From NCBI RefSeq assembly GCF_009362735.1, contig NZ_WHNP01000005.1, positions 124,001 to 188,000 of the forward strand: a stretch of DNA of 64,000 bases, in the 5' to 3' direction. A program made the position numbers and the translations under genes. The notes under the pieces were generated by a model that was not told where the DNA came from, did not search any database, and saw nothing but the letters and a program-made list of their open reading frames with translations. Shown piece after piece: positions 15,709 through 24,121 of this stretch; the stretch's first letter is position 1; every line of letters begins with the position of its first letter. This DNA is from Paraburkholderia franconis. Its GTDB lineage: Bacteria > Pseudomonadota > Gammaproteobacteria > Burkholderiales > Burkholderiaceae.

Positions 15709-17598
15709 ATGTTCATGACGCGGCGTGACGTACGCGCAAAAAGCGGAAGAAGGCGTGCAAGGCGATATGTAGCCGCCGCAGGCATACGTCGCGCCGTGGT
15801 TGCGGGAATCGTGTTGCACGCATCGTCGGGCAGTGCTGTAGAACCGGTCTGGCGCACGGAGGCGATGCATTACTTCGCACGGGATACACCGCTGTCCGAT
15901 GTGTTGAGAGAGGTGGCGAGCGCAGGTGATCTTCAGGTGAAAGTCGCACGCGGCCTGAAGGACCCTGTCAACGGCGCGTTCGACGAACCGCCTGCGCGCG
16001 TGTTCGCCAGACTGATCGAAGCGTACGGACTCGCCTGGTACTTCGACGGTCATGTGATTCATGTCTCGTCCGCGTCAGATATCCGACGCCGGACGATCCC
16101 GTTTGCTCCGATGACACGCGAAGCCGTGGCCAGCTTGCTGTCGAGCCTCGGCCTCGACGACAGCCACCTCCCCGTTCGGTATTCGGATGTCACAGCCGTC
16201 GCGTCCGGCCCGTCGGAATTCGTCGATGCGATTGCCGACGCCATCGCGCAGGCGCAGCAGCAGACCACCGTCAGCCCTGCCGCCGACGAGACGGAGATTC
16301 GCGTCTTTCCACTTCACTATGCGCAGGCACAGGACATCACATACACATCTGGCAACCGGCAGCAGATCGTGCCAGGTGTGGCGTCGCTGTTGCGCAAGCT
16401 GATGGCCGATGTTCCCGTTTCCGTGCCGGCCCGGGAGGCCTCCATGAGGTTGCGCAACCAGCCGCGCGTCGCGCGCGGCGGGCCGCCGCCGTTGCCGAGC
16501 CTGCGCGGGTTGGGCCTGGCCGATGCGGCGCCCGCGATCGACACGCCGTTGCCGGACGCTGAAGCGATTCGCACCGATGCGACGCCGATGCGACGCAACA
16601 TCGTCGCCGATGCGCGCACGAATTCGGTTGTGATCCATGACGTGCCGTCGATGATGCCGAGCTACGAGCGCACGATCGCAATGCTCGACAAGCCGGAGGA
16701 TCTCGTCGAGATCACGGCGGTCATCATCGATGTGTCGACGGATGCTGCGAGCGAGCTGGGCATACGCTGGGGCGGCGGATCGAAGGGCGATTGGGGTGCC
16801 GCTTACGCGGCAACGGATGCGTCGATCGTACCTGTGCTGGCTGGCGTGAATCTGGCCACGATGATCGGCAATTCGGCGAGCTACCTGTTCGCAAGGATTC
16901 ACGCGCTGGAAACCAGCGGCAAGGCGCGCATCCTGTCCCGGCCGCAGGTGTTGACGTTGAACAACTCGGAGGCGGTTCTGTCCTCGCGCAACTCCGTGTA
17001 CGTGCGAGTCGCAGGCAATCAGGACGTAGACCTCTACAACGTCGATACGGGGCTGACGCTGAAGGTCACGCCTACTGTCGAGTCCATGCCGGATGGCGCG
17101 AAGAACGTTCTGCTGAGCGTGCAGATCGACGATGGTGCATTCGATTCGTCGCTCTCCGTCGATGGCATTCCCAAGGTCAATAACCACTCGATCATGACGC
17201 AAGCCGTCATCGCGGACGGAGAGAGCCTGCTCCTCGGCGGATACCAATATGAGCACAGCGAAACGTCCACCTCGCAAGTGCCCGTGCTGGGGGATCTGCC
17301 GTACATGGGCGCATTGTTTCGCGACAAGCAGACGCGGGTCGAGCGTCTTGAACGGCTCATCCTGATTACACCGCGCATCAAGCCGATGACGAACCAGGCT
17401 GCGCAGCCTGCCGCCGCGAGTGCGCCTTTGTCTTCGGCGCCCGCGCAGCCGTCACCCGAGTTGGTCGGTAGCGACGCGACCGCGCGCGCGCCAATGCGGC
17501 AGCGCGCGGCCAGCGTGCCGGCGTGGATGGGTGCGCTTCCCCCGCTTCCGCCTGGCCTTCCGCCCGGCGCAACTGCGACCAAGGGGCAGATTCGATGA
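15709..17598 (+). CDS. sctC: T3SS outer-membrane secretin SctC
   Basis: A 629-residue secretin forming the outer-membrane ring. A basic N-terminus and hydrophobic segment (IRRAVVAGIVLHASSGSAVE) act as an export signal. The N0/N1 domains follow (LSDVLREVASAGDLQVKVARG), then the N3 domain with RRNIVADARTNSVVIHD. The secretin core has LVEITAVIIDV and the conserved VPVLGDLPYMGALFRDKQ, then LERLILITPRI. The C-terminus is Pro/Ala-rich. ATG 15709 has GAGG eight bases upstream. Its stop overlaps the sctD start (ATGA). No pilotin gene is seen. Confidence 0.93.
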   Translation: MFMTRRDVRAKSGRRRARRYVAAAGIRRAVVAGIVLHASSGSAVEPVWRTEAMHYFARDTPLSDVLREVASAGDLQVKVARGLKDPVNGAFDEPPARVFARLIEAYGLAWYFDGHVIHVSSASDIRRRTIPFAPMTREAVASLLSSLGLDDSHLPVRYSDVTAVASGPSEFVDAIADAIAQAQQQTTVSPAADETEIRVFPLHYAQAQDITYTSGNRQQIVPGVASLLRKLMADVPVSVPAREASMRLRNQPRVARGGPPPLPSLRGLGLADAAPAIDTPLPDAEAIRTDATPMRRNIVADARTNSVVIHDVPSMMPSYERTIAMLDKPEDLVEITAVIIDVSTDAASELGIRWGGGSKGDWGAAYAATDASIVPVLAGVNLATMIGNSASYLFARIHALETSGKARILSRPQVLTLNNSEAVLSSRNSVYVRVAGNQDVDLYNVDTGLTLKVTPTVESMPDGAKNVLLSVQIDDGAFDSSLSVDGIPKVNNHSIMTQAVIADGESLLLGGYQYEHSETSTSQVPVLGDLPYMGALFRDKQTRVERLERLILITPRIKPMTNQAAQPAAASAPLSSAPAQPSPELVGSDATARAPMRQRAASVPAWMGALPPLPPGLPPGATATKGQIR

Positions 17599-18695
17599 GC
17601 ACAGGCGGAATCATTGCCGTTACGGTCGGCATTCATGCTGGCGCCAGCGTGCTGCTGTCCGACGGCCACGATTTGACGATCGGCAGCGCAGAGGCTGCGA
17701 ATCTCGTGCTCGTCGACAACGGCATCGCCCCTCACCACGCAACCGTTCGCCTGAGCGGCAACGTGCTGAAGCTGACTGCGCTTCATGACGGCGTGTCGGT
17801 ATTCGGCTATCCATTGGCACCGGGCAAGGCCACGGTGTTGACGCGCGGTGCGTCCTTCACGGTGGGCGATGCGCAATTGCAGTTCAGCGGACGCGATCTG
17901 CTGACGCCGGATGCGGTGCGCCACGCCGAGCTTGCGTGGTTGCTGGCGCATGCGCCGCTCGCGTATGTCGCGAAGCGTTGGGCGCTGGCCTCGCGCGGCA
18001 CGAAGCTGACGCTGCTGCTGTTGATGATGTCGGCGGGAGCAGGGGCGATATATGGGATCTACGGTCCGCACGACGTCGAGCGCAAGCCGCCGCGCCTTGA
18101 AGGTGCATTCCGCTTTGTGACCGTGCATGAAGATCCGAAGACGCATGCATACGTCTACGAAGGCTATGTGCCGGGTTCGCCGGATCTTGCCTCATTGATC
18201 GCGAATGCCCGCCGCGATACGCGTGCACCCGTGATACGCGTGATCGCAGTCGATCAGCTGAAGGAGCAGCTTGCGGACTTTCTGCAGAAGTACTACCGCG
18301 ACGCGCGGATCGAGCCGGGCGCGCCGGGCTCGTTCACGATCGTTCCGCCGGCCGAAGATGCATACGTTCTGCCGGAGTCGTGGGATTACGGACGCGTTGC
18401 GCGCCTTGCGCGCGAATCGATCATCGGTTTGCGGGACATCAGGTTTGCGGGACATGTGGTGGATAACGGTCCCGTGCGCGCGCCCCTCGAAGCCATCGGC
18501 ATGAACCTGGGGCGTTCGGCGCATGGGACGTGGCTCGTCGACAGCAAAGGCGTGCGCTATTTCAGTGGCGCGCAATTGCAGCTCGGCAGGATCACGAGCA
18601 TCTCGCGTTGCACGGTGACGATCATGCGCAATGACGACGGAACGGCATACGAGTTCTCCGCCAAGGGCGGAAAAGTCAGCGGCAAATGTAGCTGA
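17595..18695 (+). CDS. sctD: T3SS inner-membrane ring protein SctD
   Basis: A 366-residue SctD (YscD/PrgH type). Residues 1-95 form a cytoplasmic FHA-like domain (GHDLTIGSAEAANLVLVDNG and HHATVRLSGN). One TM helix lies near 140-160 (TKLTLLLLMMSAGAGAIYG), followed by periplasmic ring-building domains. It builds the outer ring of the inner-membrane MS-like ring with SctJ. Translation is coupled to sctC by a 4-base overlap. Confidence 0.85.
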   Translation: MSTGGIIAVTVGIHAGASVLLSDGHDLTIGSAEAANLVLVDNGIAPHHATVRLSGNVLKLTALHDGVSVFGYPLAPGKATVLTRGASFTVGDAQLQFSGRDLLTPDAVRHAELAWLLAHAPLAYVAKRWALASRGTKLTLLLLMMSAGAGAIYGIYGPHDVERKPPRLEGAFRFVTVHEDPKTHAYVYEGYVPGSPDLASLIANARRDTRAPVIRVIAVDQLKEQLADFLQKYYRDARIEPGAPGSFTIVPPAEDAYVLPESWDYGRVARLARESIIGLRDIRFAGHVVDNGPVRAPLEAIGMNLGRSAHGTWLVDSKGVRYFSGAQLQLGRITSISRCTVTIMRNDDGTAYEFSAKGGKVSGKCS

Positions 18696-18726
18696 GCATC
18701 AGGACAGGTTTTCTCGCCGAGTGTTT

Positions 18727-18775
18727 GCGCGTGACTCGGTGTGATTAGTCGTAGAAAAATAATACGCGCGTGACT
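18727..18775 (+). repeat. direct repeat before the small T3SS gene
   Basis: GCGCGTGACT occurs at 18727-18736 and 18766-18775, 39 bp apart, in the AT-rich 102-bp gap between sctD and the 61-residue gene. A 39-bp spacing is close to four helical turns, so the pair could be a binding site for a regulator of an internal promoter. Confidence 0.4.
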
Positions 18776-18797
18776 ATTTTAATTTGGAGTCTTAATC

Positions 18798-18983
18798 ATG
18801 AATGTGACAAATGCTGCAACGCCGTCGCCGTACGCAAACGGCGGTACTCCCAACGCTCAGGTCGGCCAGGATCTTAACGATCAGAAGGCTCAAGACTCTA
18901 CTTCGGAGGCAATCACGAAAGCAAGCAATGAGCAAGCGAGAAAGCACCAGGACCGCATGTCCGTGCTGCAGAACATGAAGTAA
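18798..18983 (+). CDS. small T3SS protein, candidate needle/pilin SctF
   Basis: A 61-residue protein with a polar, Pro/Asn/Gly-rich N-terminus and a charged helical C-terminal half (SEAITKASNEQARKHQDRMS). No family signature is clear. Its place between sctD and the rod gene corresponds to sctF in the Yersinia order C-D-E-F-G-H-I-J-K-L, and the size fits needle subunits (60-90 residues). It lacks the W and P-x-x-P features of YscF-type needles, but Hrp-type pilins are very divergent. A good ribosome-binding site (GGAG) precedes the ATG. The SctF call is positional. Confidence 0.55.
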   Translation: MNVTNAATPSPYANGGTPNAQVGQDLNDQKAQDSTSEAITKASNEQARKHQDRMSVLQNMK

Positions 18984-19049
18984 TCGTGTGAAAGAGGCGC
19001 TGTATTTACGGCGCCTCCAATCGATCCATCGTTGAAGAGAGGCAACGAC

Positions 19050-19382
19050 ATGCAATTGCAACCAGTGGTGATGAACTTGTTCCCGCCGGATTCCGCTTCG
19101 GATCCCAGATCGGTTCAATCGCCCGACAACCCGTTTGGCGATGCCGGGGGTTCGCTCGTCGGCCAGATGTTCGATCGTGCGGAGGAAATCTGCAAAAGTC
19201 AGGACAAGCGTATCGCAAGCGATCAAAACGCGTATGCGAGAAGCCGGTCCTCGACGGCCAGGCTGCTCATTCTTCTTGATCTGCAGAGAGACCTCGATCA
19301 CATGCAGGAAACTGCCGCGATGGCGAAAAATATCGCGGAAAAATTCGACCAGGCACTCAACACACTTACACAGAGAAACTGA
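19050..19382 (+). CDS. sctI: T3SS inner rod protein SctI
   Basis: A 110-residue protein directly upstream of sctJ and overlapping it by one base (TGATG). The C-terminal half is a helix (LLILLDLQRDLDHMQETAAM, then AKNIAEKFDQALNTLTQRN) with the length and hydrophobic pattern of the conserved rod-protein tail. SctI forms the inner rod joining export gate and needle. ATG 19050 has AGAGAGG upstream. Assignment rests on position plus C-terminal pattern. Confidence 0.65.
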   Translation: MQLQPVVMNLFPPDSASDPRSVQSPDNPFGDAGGSLVGQMFDRAEEICKSQDKRIASDQNAYARSRSSTARLLILLDLQRDLDHMQETAAMAKNIAEKFDQALNTLTQRN

Positions 19383-20203
19383 TGCGCTACGCACTGATCC
19401 TGCTGCCGCTGCTATTCCTCGTCGGCTGCAAATCGTCACTGTTCGAGGGCCTGGAAGAGGACCAGGCCAACCAGATCATTGCCGTGCTGAGCCAGCACGG
19501 CATCGAGGGAGCCAAGGAACGCAACACCGACAAGACGTGGAACGTGTCTGTCGAAAGCGATGACATCGTCACCGCAACCGAGATTACGCGCGAATATGCA
19601 CTGCCTCACGGCAGTCATGCGAATCTCGGTGATCTGTTCAGCCGGCAGGGGTTGATTTCGAATCCCGACGAAGACCGGGTGCGTTATGTGTACGGCTTGA
19701 CGCAGGAGCTATCGGAAACTCTCGAAAAGATCGACGGAGTGCTGGTGGCGCGCGTGCACATCGTGCAGCCGGAGCGTGATCCGCTGATGCGGCAGGTCAC
19801 GCCACCGTCGGCGTCGGTGATGCTGCGCTATCGCAGCGACTACAACCTCGAATACATGAGGGACAAGATTCGCGGCCTCGTCGCGGGCAGCGTCGAAGGG
19901 CTGACGCCTGATCATGTGTACCTGACGTTCATTCCCGTCACGCCAGTTGTTGAATCACGCGACGCGGGCAGCGACAGCGGCGCATACGTTGCCGCACCCG
20001 GTGAGGCAGCGCGCCACGACGCCACGTTGACGTTGATCGCCATGACGGTGATGGCCATGTTGCTGATCGTATCGGCGTGGGTCTGGCACAAAGGTATTCG
20101 CTCGTTCACGCCGACCTTCTACCAGCGACGAAAGCTCAAGAAGACGGCAGAGGCGCTTGCTGACGAACAGCCGGACTCCTCCGACGGCGGAGGAGCATCA
20201 TGA
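19382..20203 (+). CDS. sctJ: T3SS inner-membrane ring lipoprotein SctJ
   Basis: A 273-residue SctJ (YscJ/HrcJ). A lipoprotein signal ends in LFLVGC with the lipidated Cys at 16. Two periplasmic ring-building domains follow (LEEDQANQIIAVLSQHGIEG; LSETLEKIDGVLVARVHIV; ASVMLRY). A C-terminal TM helix (LIAMTVMAMLLIVSAWVW) precedes a short cytoplasmic tail. It forms the inner ring of the basal body with SctD. Confidence 0.93.
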   Translation: MRYALILLPLLFLVGCKSSLFEGLEEDQANQIIAVLSQHGIEGAKERNTDKTWNVSVESDDIVTATEITREYALPHGSHANLGDLFSRQGLISNPDEDRVRYVYGLTQELSETLEKIDGVLVARVHIVQPERDPLMRQVTPPSASVMLRYRSDYNLEYMRDKIRGLVAGSVEGLTPDHVYLTFIPVTPVVESRDAGSDSGAYVAAPGEAARHDATLTLIAMTVMAMLLIVSAWVWHKGIRSFTPTFYQRRKLKKTAEALADEQPDSSDGGGAS

Positions 20204-20775
20204 CCCGCGTCCCCGTCCTTGCCCTGTCGAAGTGGGCGCACCACAGCTGGCTGCCGCGCGGCGTACCCGCTCTCACCGAGCGGGCGCAGGCCGATGCGAA
20301 CGCCCGTCTGCTCGCGCGCTTTCCTCAATTGACTGCCGTGCACGCGATGCCGCCCGCGCCACGGTTTGCCACGTTGCCGCGCCCGGCATGCGCGAAGGTC
20401 TTGCGCGTGACCGCGGCGCTCGCACACGCGCGTTCGCTGCGCAGGGTGATCAGCGGAGCGGCGCATGAGACGTTCGCTTCCCTCGTTGCGCCGCGTGTGC
20501 TGTGCGCAATTCAACGTGATTCGCGCGGCGAATACGAGGACGCGGACCTGGGGGCGACGCTCAATGTGTTCGATCGCGCCGACATGACGGCGGCCGGCCT
20601 GCGGCTCGCGCTGCACGCGTTGGGCGATCCGGCGCTGCGCGTGCTGACGGAATTGCGCCTGCCGTGCGCGCTCGCGCAACGCGCGGCGCACTTTCGGGTC
20701 GGCGGCATGAGCGCCCAGAACGCCTGCGATCTGCTCGATGCCGCGTACGCGCTTGCAGGAGGTGAAGCATGTTGA
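20200..20775 (+). CDS. sctK: T3SS sorting-platform protein SctK
   Basis: A 191-residue cytoplasmic protein between sctJ and sctL, the usual place for SctK (YscK/HrpB4), and of similar length. It is Ala/Arg-rich, mostly helical, and ends with GMSAQNACDLLDAAYALAGG. SctK links the SctQ-SctL-SctN sorting platform to the SctD ring. Sequence conservation in this family is weak, so position carries most of the evidence. Overlaps sctJ by 4 and sctL by 7 bases. Confidence 0.7.
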   Translation: MTRVPVLALSKWAHHSWLPRGVPALTERAQADANARLLARFPQLTAVHAMPPAPRFATLPRPACAKVLRVTAALAHARSLRRVISGAAHETFASLVAPRVLCAIQRDSRGEYEDADLGATLNVFDRADMTAAGLRLALHALGDPALRVLTELRLPCALAQRAAHFRVGGMSAQNACDLLDAAYALAGGEAC

Positions 20776-21500
20776 TCTGCCGGAAGGGCGAGTGGCGTGT
20801 GGAGTCGGATGGCTACGTGTCGTCCGCCGAGCTCTGCGGGCTGGAGGGTTTGCGGGAAGTCGAAGCATCCCGCGCGCGGGACGCCGAATACGCGAGCGCC
20901 TGTCTCGCGCAGCGCGCGCGTGCGTTGAAGCGCCGGGCGTGGCGCCGCGGATATGACGCGGGACGCGAGGCCGCACTTCACGAATTCCTTGCGCCGTCCG
21001 CCGCCGCATCGTTCGCATCCCGCTGTCTGGAAGAGCGTCTCGCCGGTGTCGCACTGGAAGCGATCGTCGAGATAGTCGGCGAACTCCCTGCCGGCATGTT
21101 GCTGCGGAACCGGCTGCGGCGCTGCATTGGTGCGTCGCGTACGCAACAGGTGTTGTCGGTGCGGGTATCTGCGGACGATTGCGAAGAGACACAGCGCATC
21201 GTCAGCGCGCTCGAACATGAGCTCGACGTCCCGCTATTCGTGGTGCTGGCCGACGCGGGCTTGCCGCCTCATTCGCTCGTCATCGAAACCGAGCGCGGCG
21301 TGATCGACGGCAGCTTGACGCCGCAACTGCGCGCGCTGGAGCGCGGCATGAGAGACGCGATCGCGGCGGTGCTGGACGAGTACCGCTACATCGACGGCGA
21401 ATCAGCGAAGAAGTTCGCCGTGGTCGAGAGCGGCTTGCGCGACGTGATCGACGTTCTCGCGCGGCCTTGTGAAATGCAGTATGGCGGAGATTTCAAATGA
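20769..21500 (+). CDS. sctL: T3SS stator protein SctL
   Basis: A 243-residue SctL (YscL/HrpE, FliH-like). The N-terminal part is a charged coiled region (CLAQRARALKRRAWRRGYDA, then GREAALHEF). The C-terminal domain has FliH-type strands (VRVSADDCEET; SLVIETERGVIDGSLTPQL), the conserved segment that contacts the SctN ATPase. It forms the spokes holding the ATPase ring and restrains its activity. Overlaps sctK and sctQ. Confidence 0.85.
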   Translation: MLICRKGEWRVESDGYVSSAELCGLEGLREVEASRARDAEYASACLAQRARALKRRAWRRGYDAGREAALHEFLAPSAAASFASRCLEERLAGVALEAIVEIVGELPAGMLLRNRLRRCIGASRTQQVLSVRVSADDCEETQRIVSALEHELDVPLFVVLADAGLPPHSLVIETERGVIDGSLTPQLRALERGMRDAIAAVLDEYRYIDGESAKKFAVVESGLRDVIDVLARPCEMQYGGDFK

Positions 21501-22480
21501 GTCCGTGGCGAGACATGGAGCGGATCTCGCTCATCCACGCGGAGCGCCACAACATTGCCGCGCTGCACTTTGGCATGGCCTACTCGGTCAGCGTGGGCAA
21601 GCGAACGTTCACGATGCAATTCGAACCCTGTCGCGCGAGCTATCCGTTGCGGCTTCATGCACAAGCCGTGGGCACGCCGCTTACGCTCGATTGCGACGCG
21701 CAGGCGCTGTTTCCCGAATTGGCCCGGCAATCGCTGGCGCAGGCGGGAGAGAGTGCCCACCTGCTAATCGAGGAAGCCTTCGATGACTGGCTGAGCGCGC
21801 TCGAAGGCGTGTTCGGATTCGCGATCAGCGTGACGGGCGTGTCATTCGATGCGGTGCCGCAGCCTGGCGCATACGGCCTTGTCGTCACGCATGCAAGAAG
21901 CCATCGTGCTGCGCACTTTGCGCTGGACAGCCCTGCAGTCGATCAATGGCTGAAGCGCCAGCCGGTTCCCATCGAAGACCCGACACCGCTCGCGCGTCGG
22001 CTCGTGCTGCCCGTGTCCGTGTGCATGGCGGGACCCGCCTTGACGCTGCGGCGCCTGCGCAAGATCAGGCGCGGCGATGCGCTGCTTCTCAACCGTACGT
22101 CACAGTACATGCGCCTGCCGCTTCGCCACGGCGCGCGCCGCATTCTGCTTCAACCTTCAGGAGATTACATGTCGATAGACCGTCCGATGATCGACGATGC
22201 CAACGCATCCGCCGAGATGACGAGCGAACTGATTCCCGCCAGCGCGCTCACGTTTTCTTTCGATGCCGTGATCGGCACGCTGTCGCTGACGCTCGATGAG
22301 CTGACGCGCTTGCGAGCCGGTTCGATCGTGTCCTTGCAATTGCCGGTGCGCAGGCACACGGTCTTGTTGCTATGCCAGGGCGTTCCATTTGCGCGCGGCG
22401 AACTGATCGACATCGACGACGCTCTGGGTGTACGCATCGTCGACCTGGCACACATGGCGGATACACAGACGGGATCATGA
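21497..22480 (+). CDS. sctQ: T3SS sorting-platform (C-ring-like) protein SctQ
   Basis: A 327-residue SctQ (YscQ/HrcQ, FliM/FliN-like). The divergent N-terminal region is followed by SpoA1 (about 160-220) and SpoA2 (about 250-320, LTLDELTRLRAGSIVSLQLP, then GELIDIDDALGVRIVDL). It forms the cytoplasmic pods that sort substrates. An internal ribosome-binding site and ATG at 22169 could give a separate C-terminal product. Overlaps sctL and sctR by 4 bases each. Confidence 0.88.
   Translation: MSPWRDMERISLIHAERHNIAALHFGMAYSVSVGKRTFTMQFEPCRASYPLRLHAQAVGTPLTLDCDAQALFPELARQSLAQAGESAHLLIEEAFDDWLSALEGVFGFAISVTGVSFDAVPQPGAYGLVVTHARSHRAAHFALDSPAVDQWLKRQPVPIEDPTPLARRLVLPVSVCMAGPALTLRRLRKIRRGDALLLNRTSQYMRLPLRHGARRILLQPSGDYMSIDRPMIDDANASAEMTSELIPASALTFSFDAVIGTLSLTLDELTRLRAGSIVSLQLPVRRHTVLLLCQGVPFARGELIDIDDALGVRIVDLAHMADTQTGS
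22159..22171 (+). promoter_or_regulatory. internal ribosome-binding site and start inside sctQ
   Basis: AGGAGA (22159-22164) followed by TTAC and ATG (22169-22171), in frame with sctQ. Translation from here would give a 103-residue SpoA2 protein (22169-22480). The same internal start is known in yscQ and ssaQ, where the short product is needed for pod assembly. Confidence 0.7.
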
Positions 22481-23124
22481 GAGAGCAGGCTGTCAACTTC
22501 CAGATCATCGTTCTGTTTTTTGTCCTCGGACTGCTTCCGTTGATTGTGACGATGACCACGTCGTTCACCAAGTTCAGCATCGTGTTGACACTGCTGCGTT
22601 CCGCGCTTGGCGTACAGCAGGCGCCGGGCAACATGGCGATTTCGGCGTTGGCGCTCGCGGCTACGCTCGTCGTGATGGCGCCGACCGTGGGCAAGATCGG
22701 CGCCGATCTGTCACTCGACGAGCGCATCGAGCGCGGCGAGCTGCCCGACGTCACGGAGGTCTATCGGGCCGTGCGCGGGCCGCTCGGCGAATTCATGCTC
22801 GAACATTCGCGGCCCGCCGAGCGCGCCTTCATGGTGACGGCGGCAAAGCGCATTGACCCCGCGCGCGACGCACAGGAGACCGACTTCTCGCTGCTGATCC
22901 CCGCGTTCATGATCAGCGAAATTTCGAGCGGCTTCGAAGCGGGCTTCCTGCTTTACATGACGTTTCTCATCATCGACCTCGTCGTGGCCAACGTGCTGAC
23001 GGCAATGGGCATGGTGATGCTGTCGCCCACCACGGTTTCGACACCGTTGAAGCTCTTTGTGCTCGTGTCCGTCTCAGGCATTTCAAAGCTGATGCACGGC
23101 CTGATCGTCAGTTACGCAAAATGA
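22477..23124 (+). CDS. sctR: T3SS export gate protein SctR
   Basis: A 215-residue FliP/SctR membrane protein. Diagnostic segments are TTSFTKFSIVLTLLRSALGV and PGNMAISALALAATLVVMAP near the N-terminus, and LLIPAFMISEISSGFEAGFL and SPTTVSTPLKLFVLVSVSG near the end. It forms the core of the R5S4T1 gate. Stop/start overlap ATGA with sctQ and sctS. Confidence 0.95.
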   Translation: MREQAVNFQIIVLFFVLGLLPLIVTMTTSFTKFSIVLTLLRSALGVQQAPGNMAISALALAATLVVMAPTVGKIGADLSLDERIERGELPDVTEVYRAVRGPLGEFMLEHSRPAERAFMVTAAKRIDPARDAQETDFSLLIPAFMISEISSGFEAGFLLYMTFLIIDLVVANVLTAMGMVMLSPTTVSTPLKLFVLVSVSGISKLMHGLIVSYAK

Positions 23125-23396
23125 ATTCATATCCTTCCCTTGGTTCGCTGTCGAGCGATGCATTGCTGCTCGTCTTCTGGCTCTCGCTACCCGCGCTCGC
23201 GGTCGCCACGGCGATCGGTGTTCTGCTCGGGCTCGTGCAATCCATCACGCAAATTCAGGATCAGGCTCTGCCGTATGGCGCGAAGATCATCGGTGTGGGG
23301 CTGGTGATGATCGTCGCGATGCCGTGGGGCAACAATGAGGTCGCCCGTTTTCTGGAGCATGCGTTGTCCTATATCGCGGCGGGCAGGTTGCAGTGA
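23121..23396 (+). CDS. sctS: T3SS export gate protein SctS
   Basis: A 91-residue FliQ/SctS protein with two TM helices and the conserved loop GLVQSITQIQDQALPYGAKI. It wraps around the SctR-SctT cone in the export gate. Overlaps sctR by 4 bases; its stop overlaps the sctT start. Confidence 0.95.
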   Translation: MNSYPSLGSLSSDALLLVFWLSLPALAVATAIGVLLGLVQSITQIQDQALPYGAKIIGVGLVMIVAMPWGNNEVARFLEHALSYIAAGRLQ

Positions 23397-24121
23397 TGGC
23401 CGATGTCATCGGATATATCGAAGGGTTCGCGTTCTGCAGCATCCGGCCGGCCATCGCGCTATCGCTGATTCCGTTTGGAGGCAAGGAGTCGCTCGGCATC
23501 ACGTTGCGGGTGCCGTTGATGCTGATGTTCGCGACGCTGCCGCAGCAGATCGGCTGGCCGGCCAACCCGATCGCCGCGACTGCGGTTGAAGTGCTGGTCG
23601 GTCTGACGCTCGGCCTGCTGCTGAGCGTGGCATTTCATGCCGCCGCCGCGGCCGGCGCGTTGATCGATCAGCAAGGCGGCTACACGATCGGCGCGGCCTA
23701 TGACCCGAACTTTCGCGACGAGTCGGCGCTCTTCGAGAGGCTCTTCGTCTGGTTCGCCACGTTGACGTTTTTCACCGGCACAGGGCTGCGGGCTGTCTAC
23801 GGTTTTTTCGCCGATGCATGGGCGCTCTGGCCGGCAGGCGCGCCGCGTCCCGATTACATGCGCGTGATGCGCGAGCTGGCGGAGCAAAGACTGGCGCTGT
23901 CGATCACCGAGGGCGTCCAGTTCGCGATGCCGCTCATCGGCCTGATGCTGCTCGTCGATGTCTCGCTGGGATTGATGTCCCGCTACGCGAAGCGGATCAA
24001 CCCGTTCACCACCGCACGCACCGTGAAGGCAATCGTGCTTTCGTTCACGATTGTCTTCTGCGTGCCGGTCCTGTTCGAGCGACTCAACGCTATCTTCCTG
24101 CGAAGCGCGATACTGAAATGA
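23396..24121 (+). CDS. sctT: T3SS export gate protein SctT
   Basis: A 241-residue FliR/SctT membrane protein with six to eight hydrophobic segments. Family motifs are visible (GTLIDQQ-like GALIDQQGGYTIGAAYDP, and ALSITEGVQFAMPLIGLMLL). It is the single SctT subunit closing the gate cone. The ATG at 23396 shares a base with the sctS stop; a GTG one codon earlier is possible. Confidence 0.93.
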   Translation: MADVIGYIEGFAFCSIRPAIALSLIPFGGKESLGITLRVPLMLMFATLPQQIGWPANPIAATAVEVLVGLTLGLLLSVAFHAAAAAGALIDQQGGYTIGAAYDPNFRDESALFERLFVWFATLTFFTGTGLRAVYGFFADAWALWPAGAPRPDYMRVMRELAEQRLALSITEGVQFAMPLIGLMLLVDVSLGLMSRYAKRINPFTTARTVKAIVLSFTIVFCVPVLFERLNAIFLRSAILK

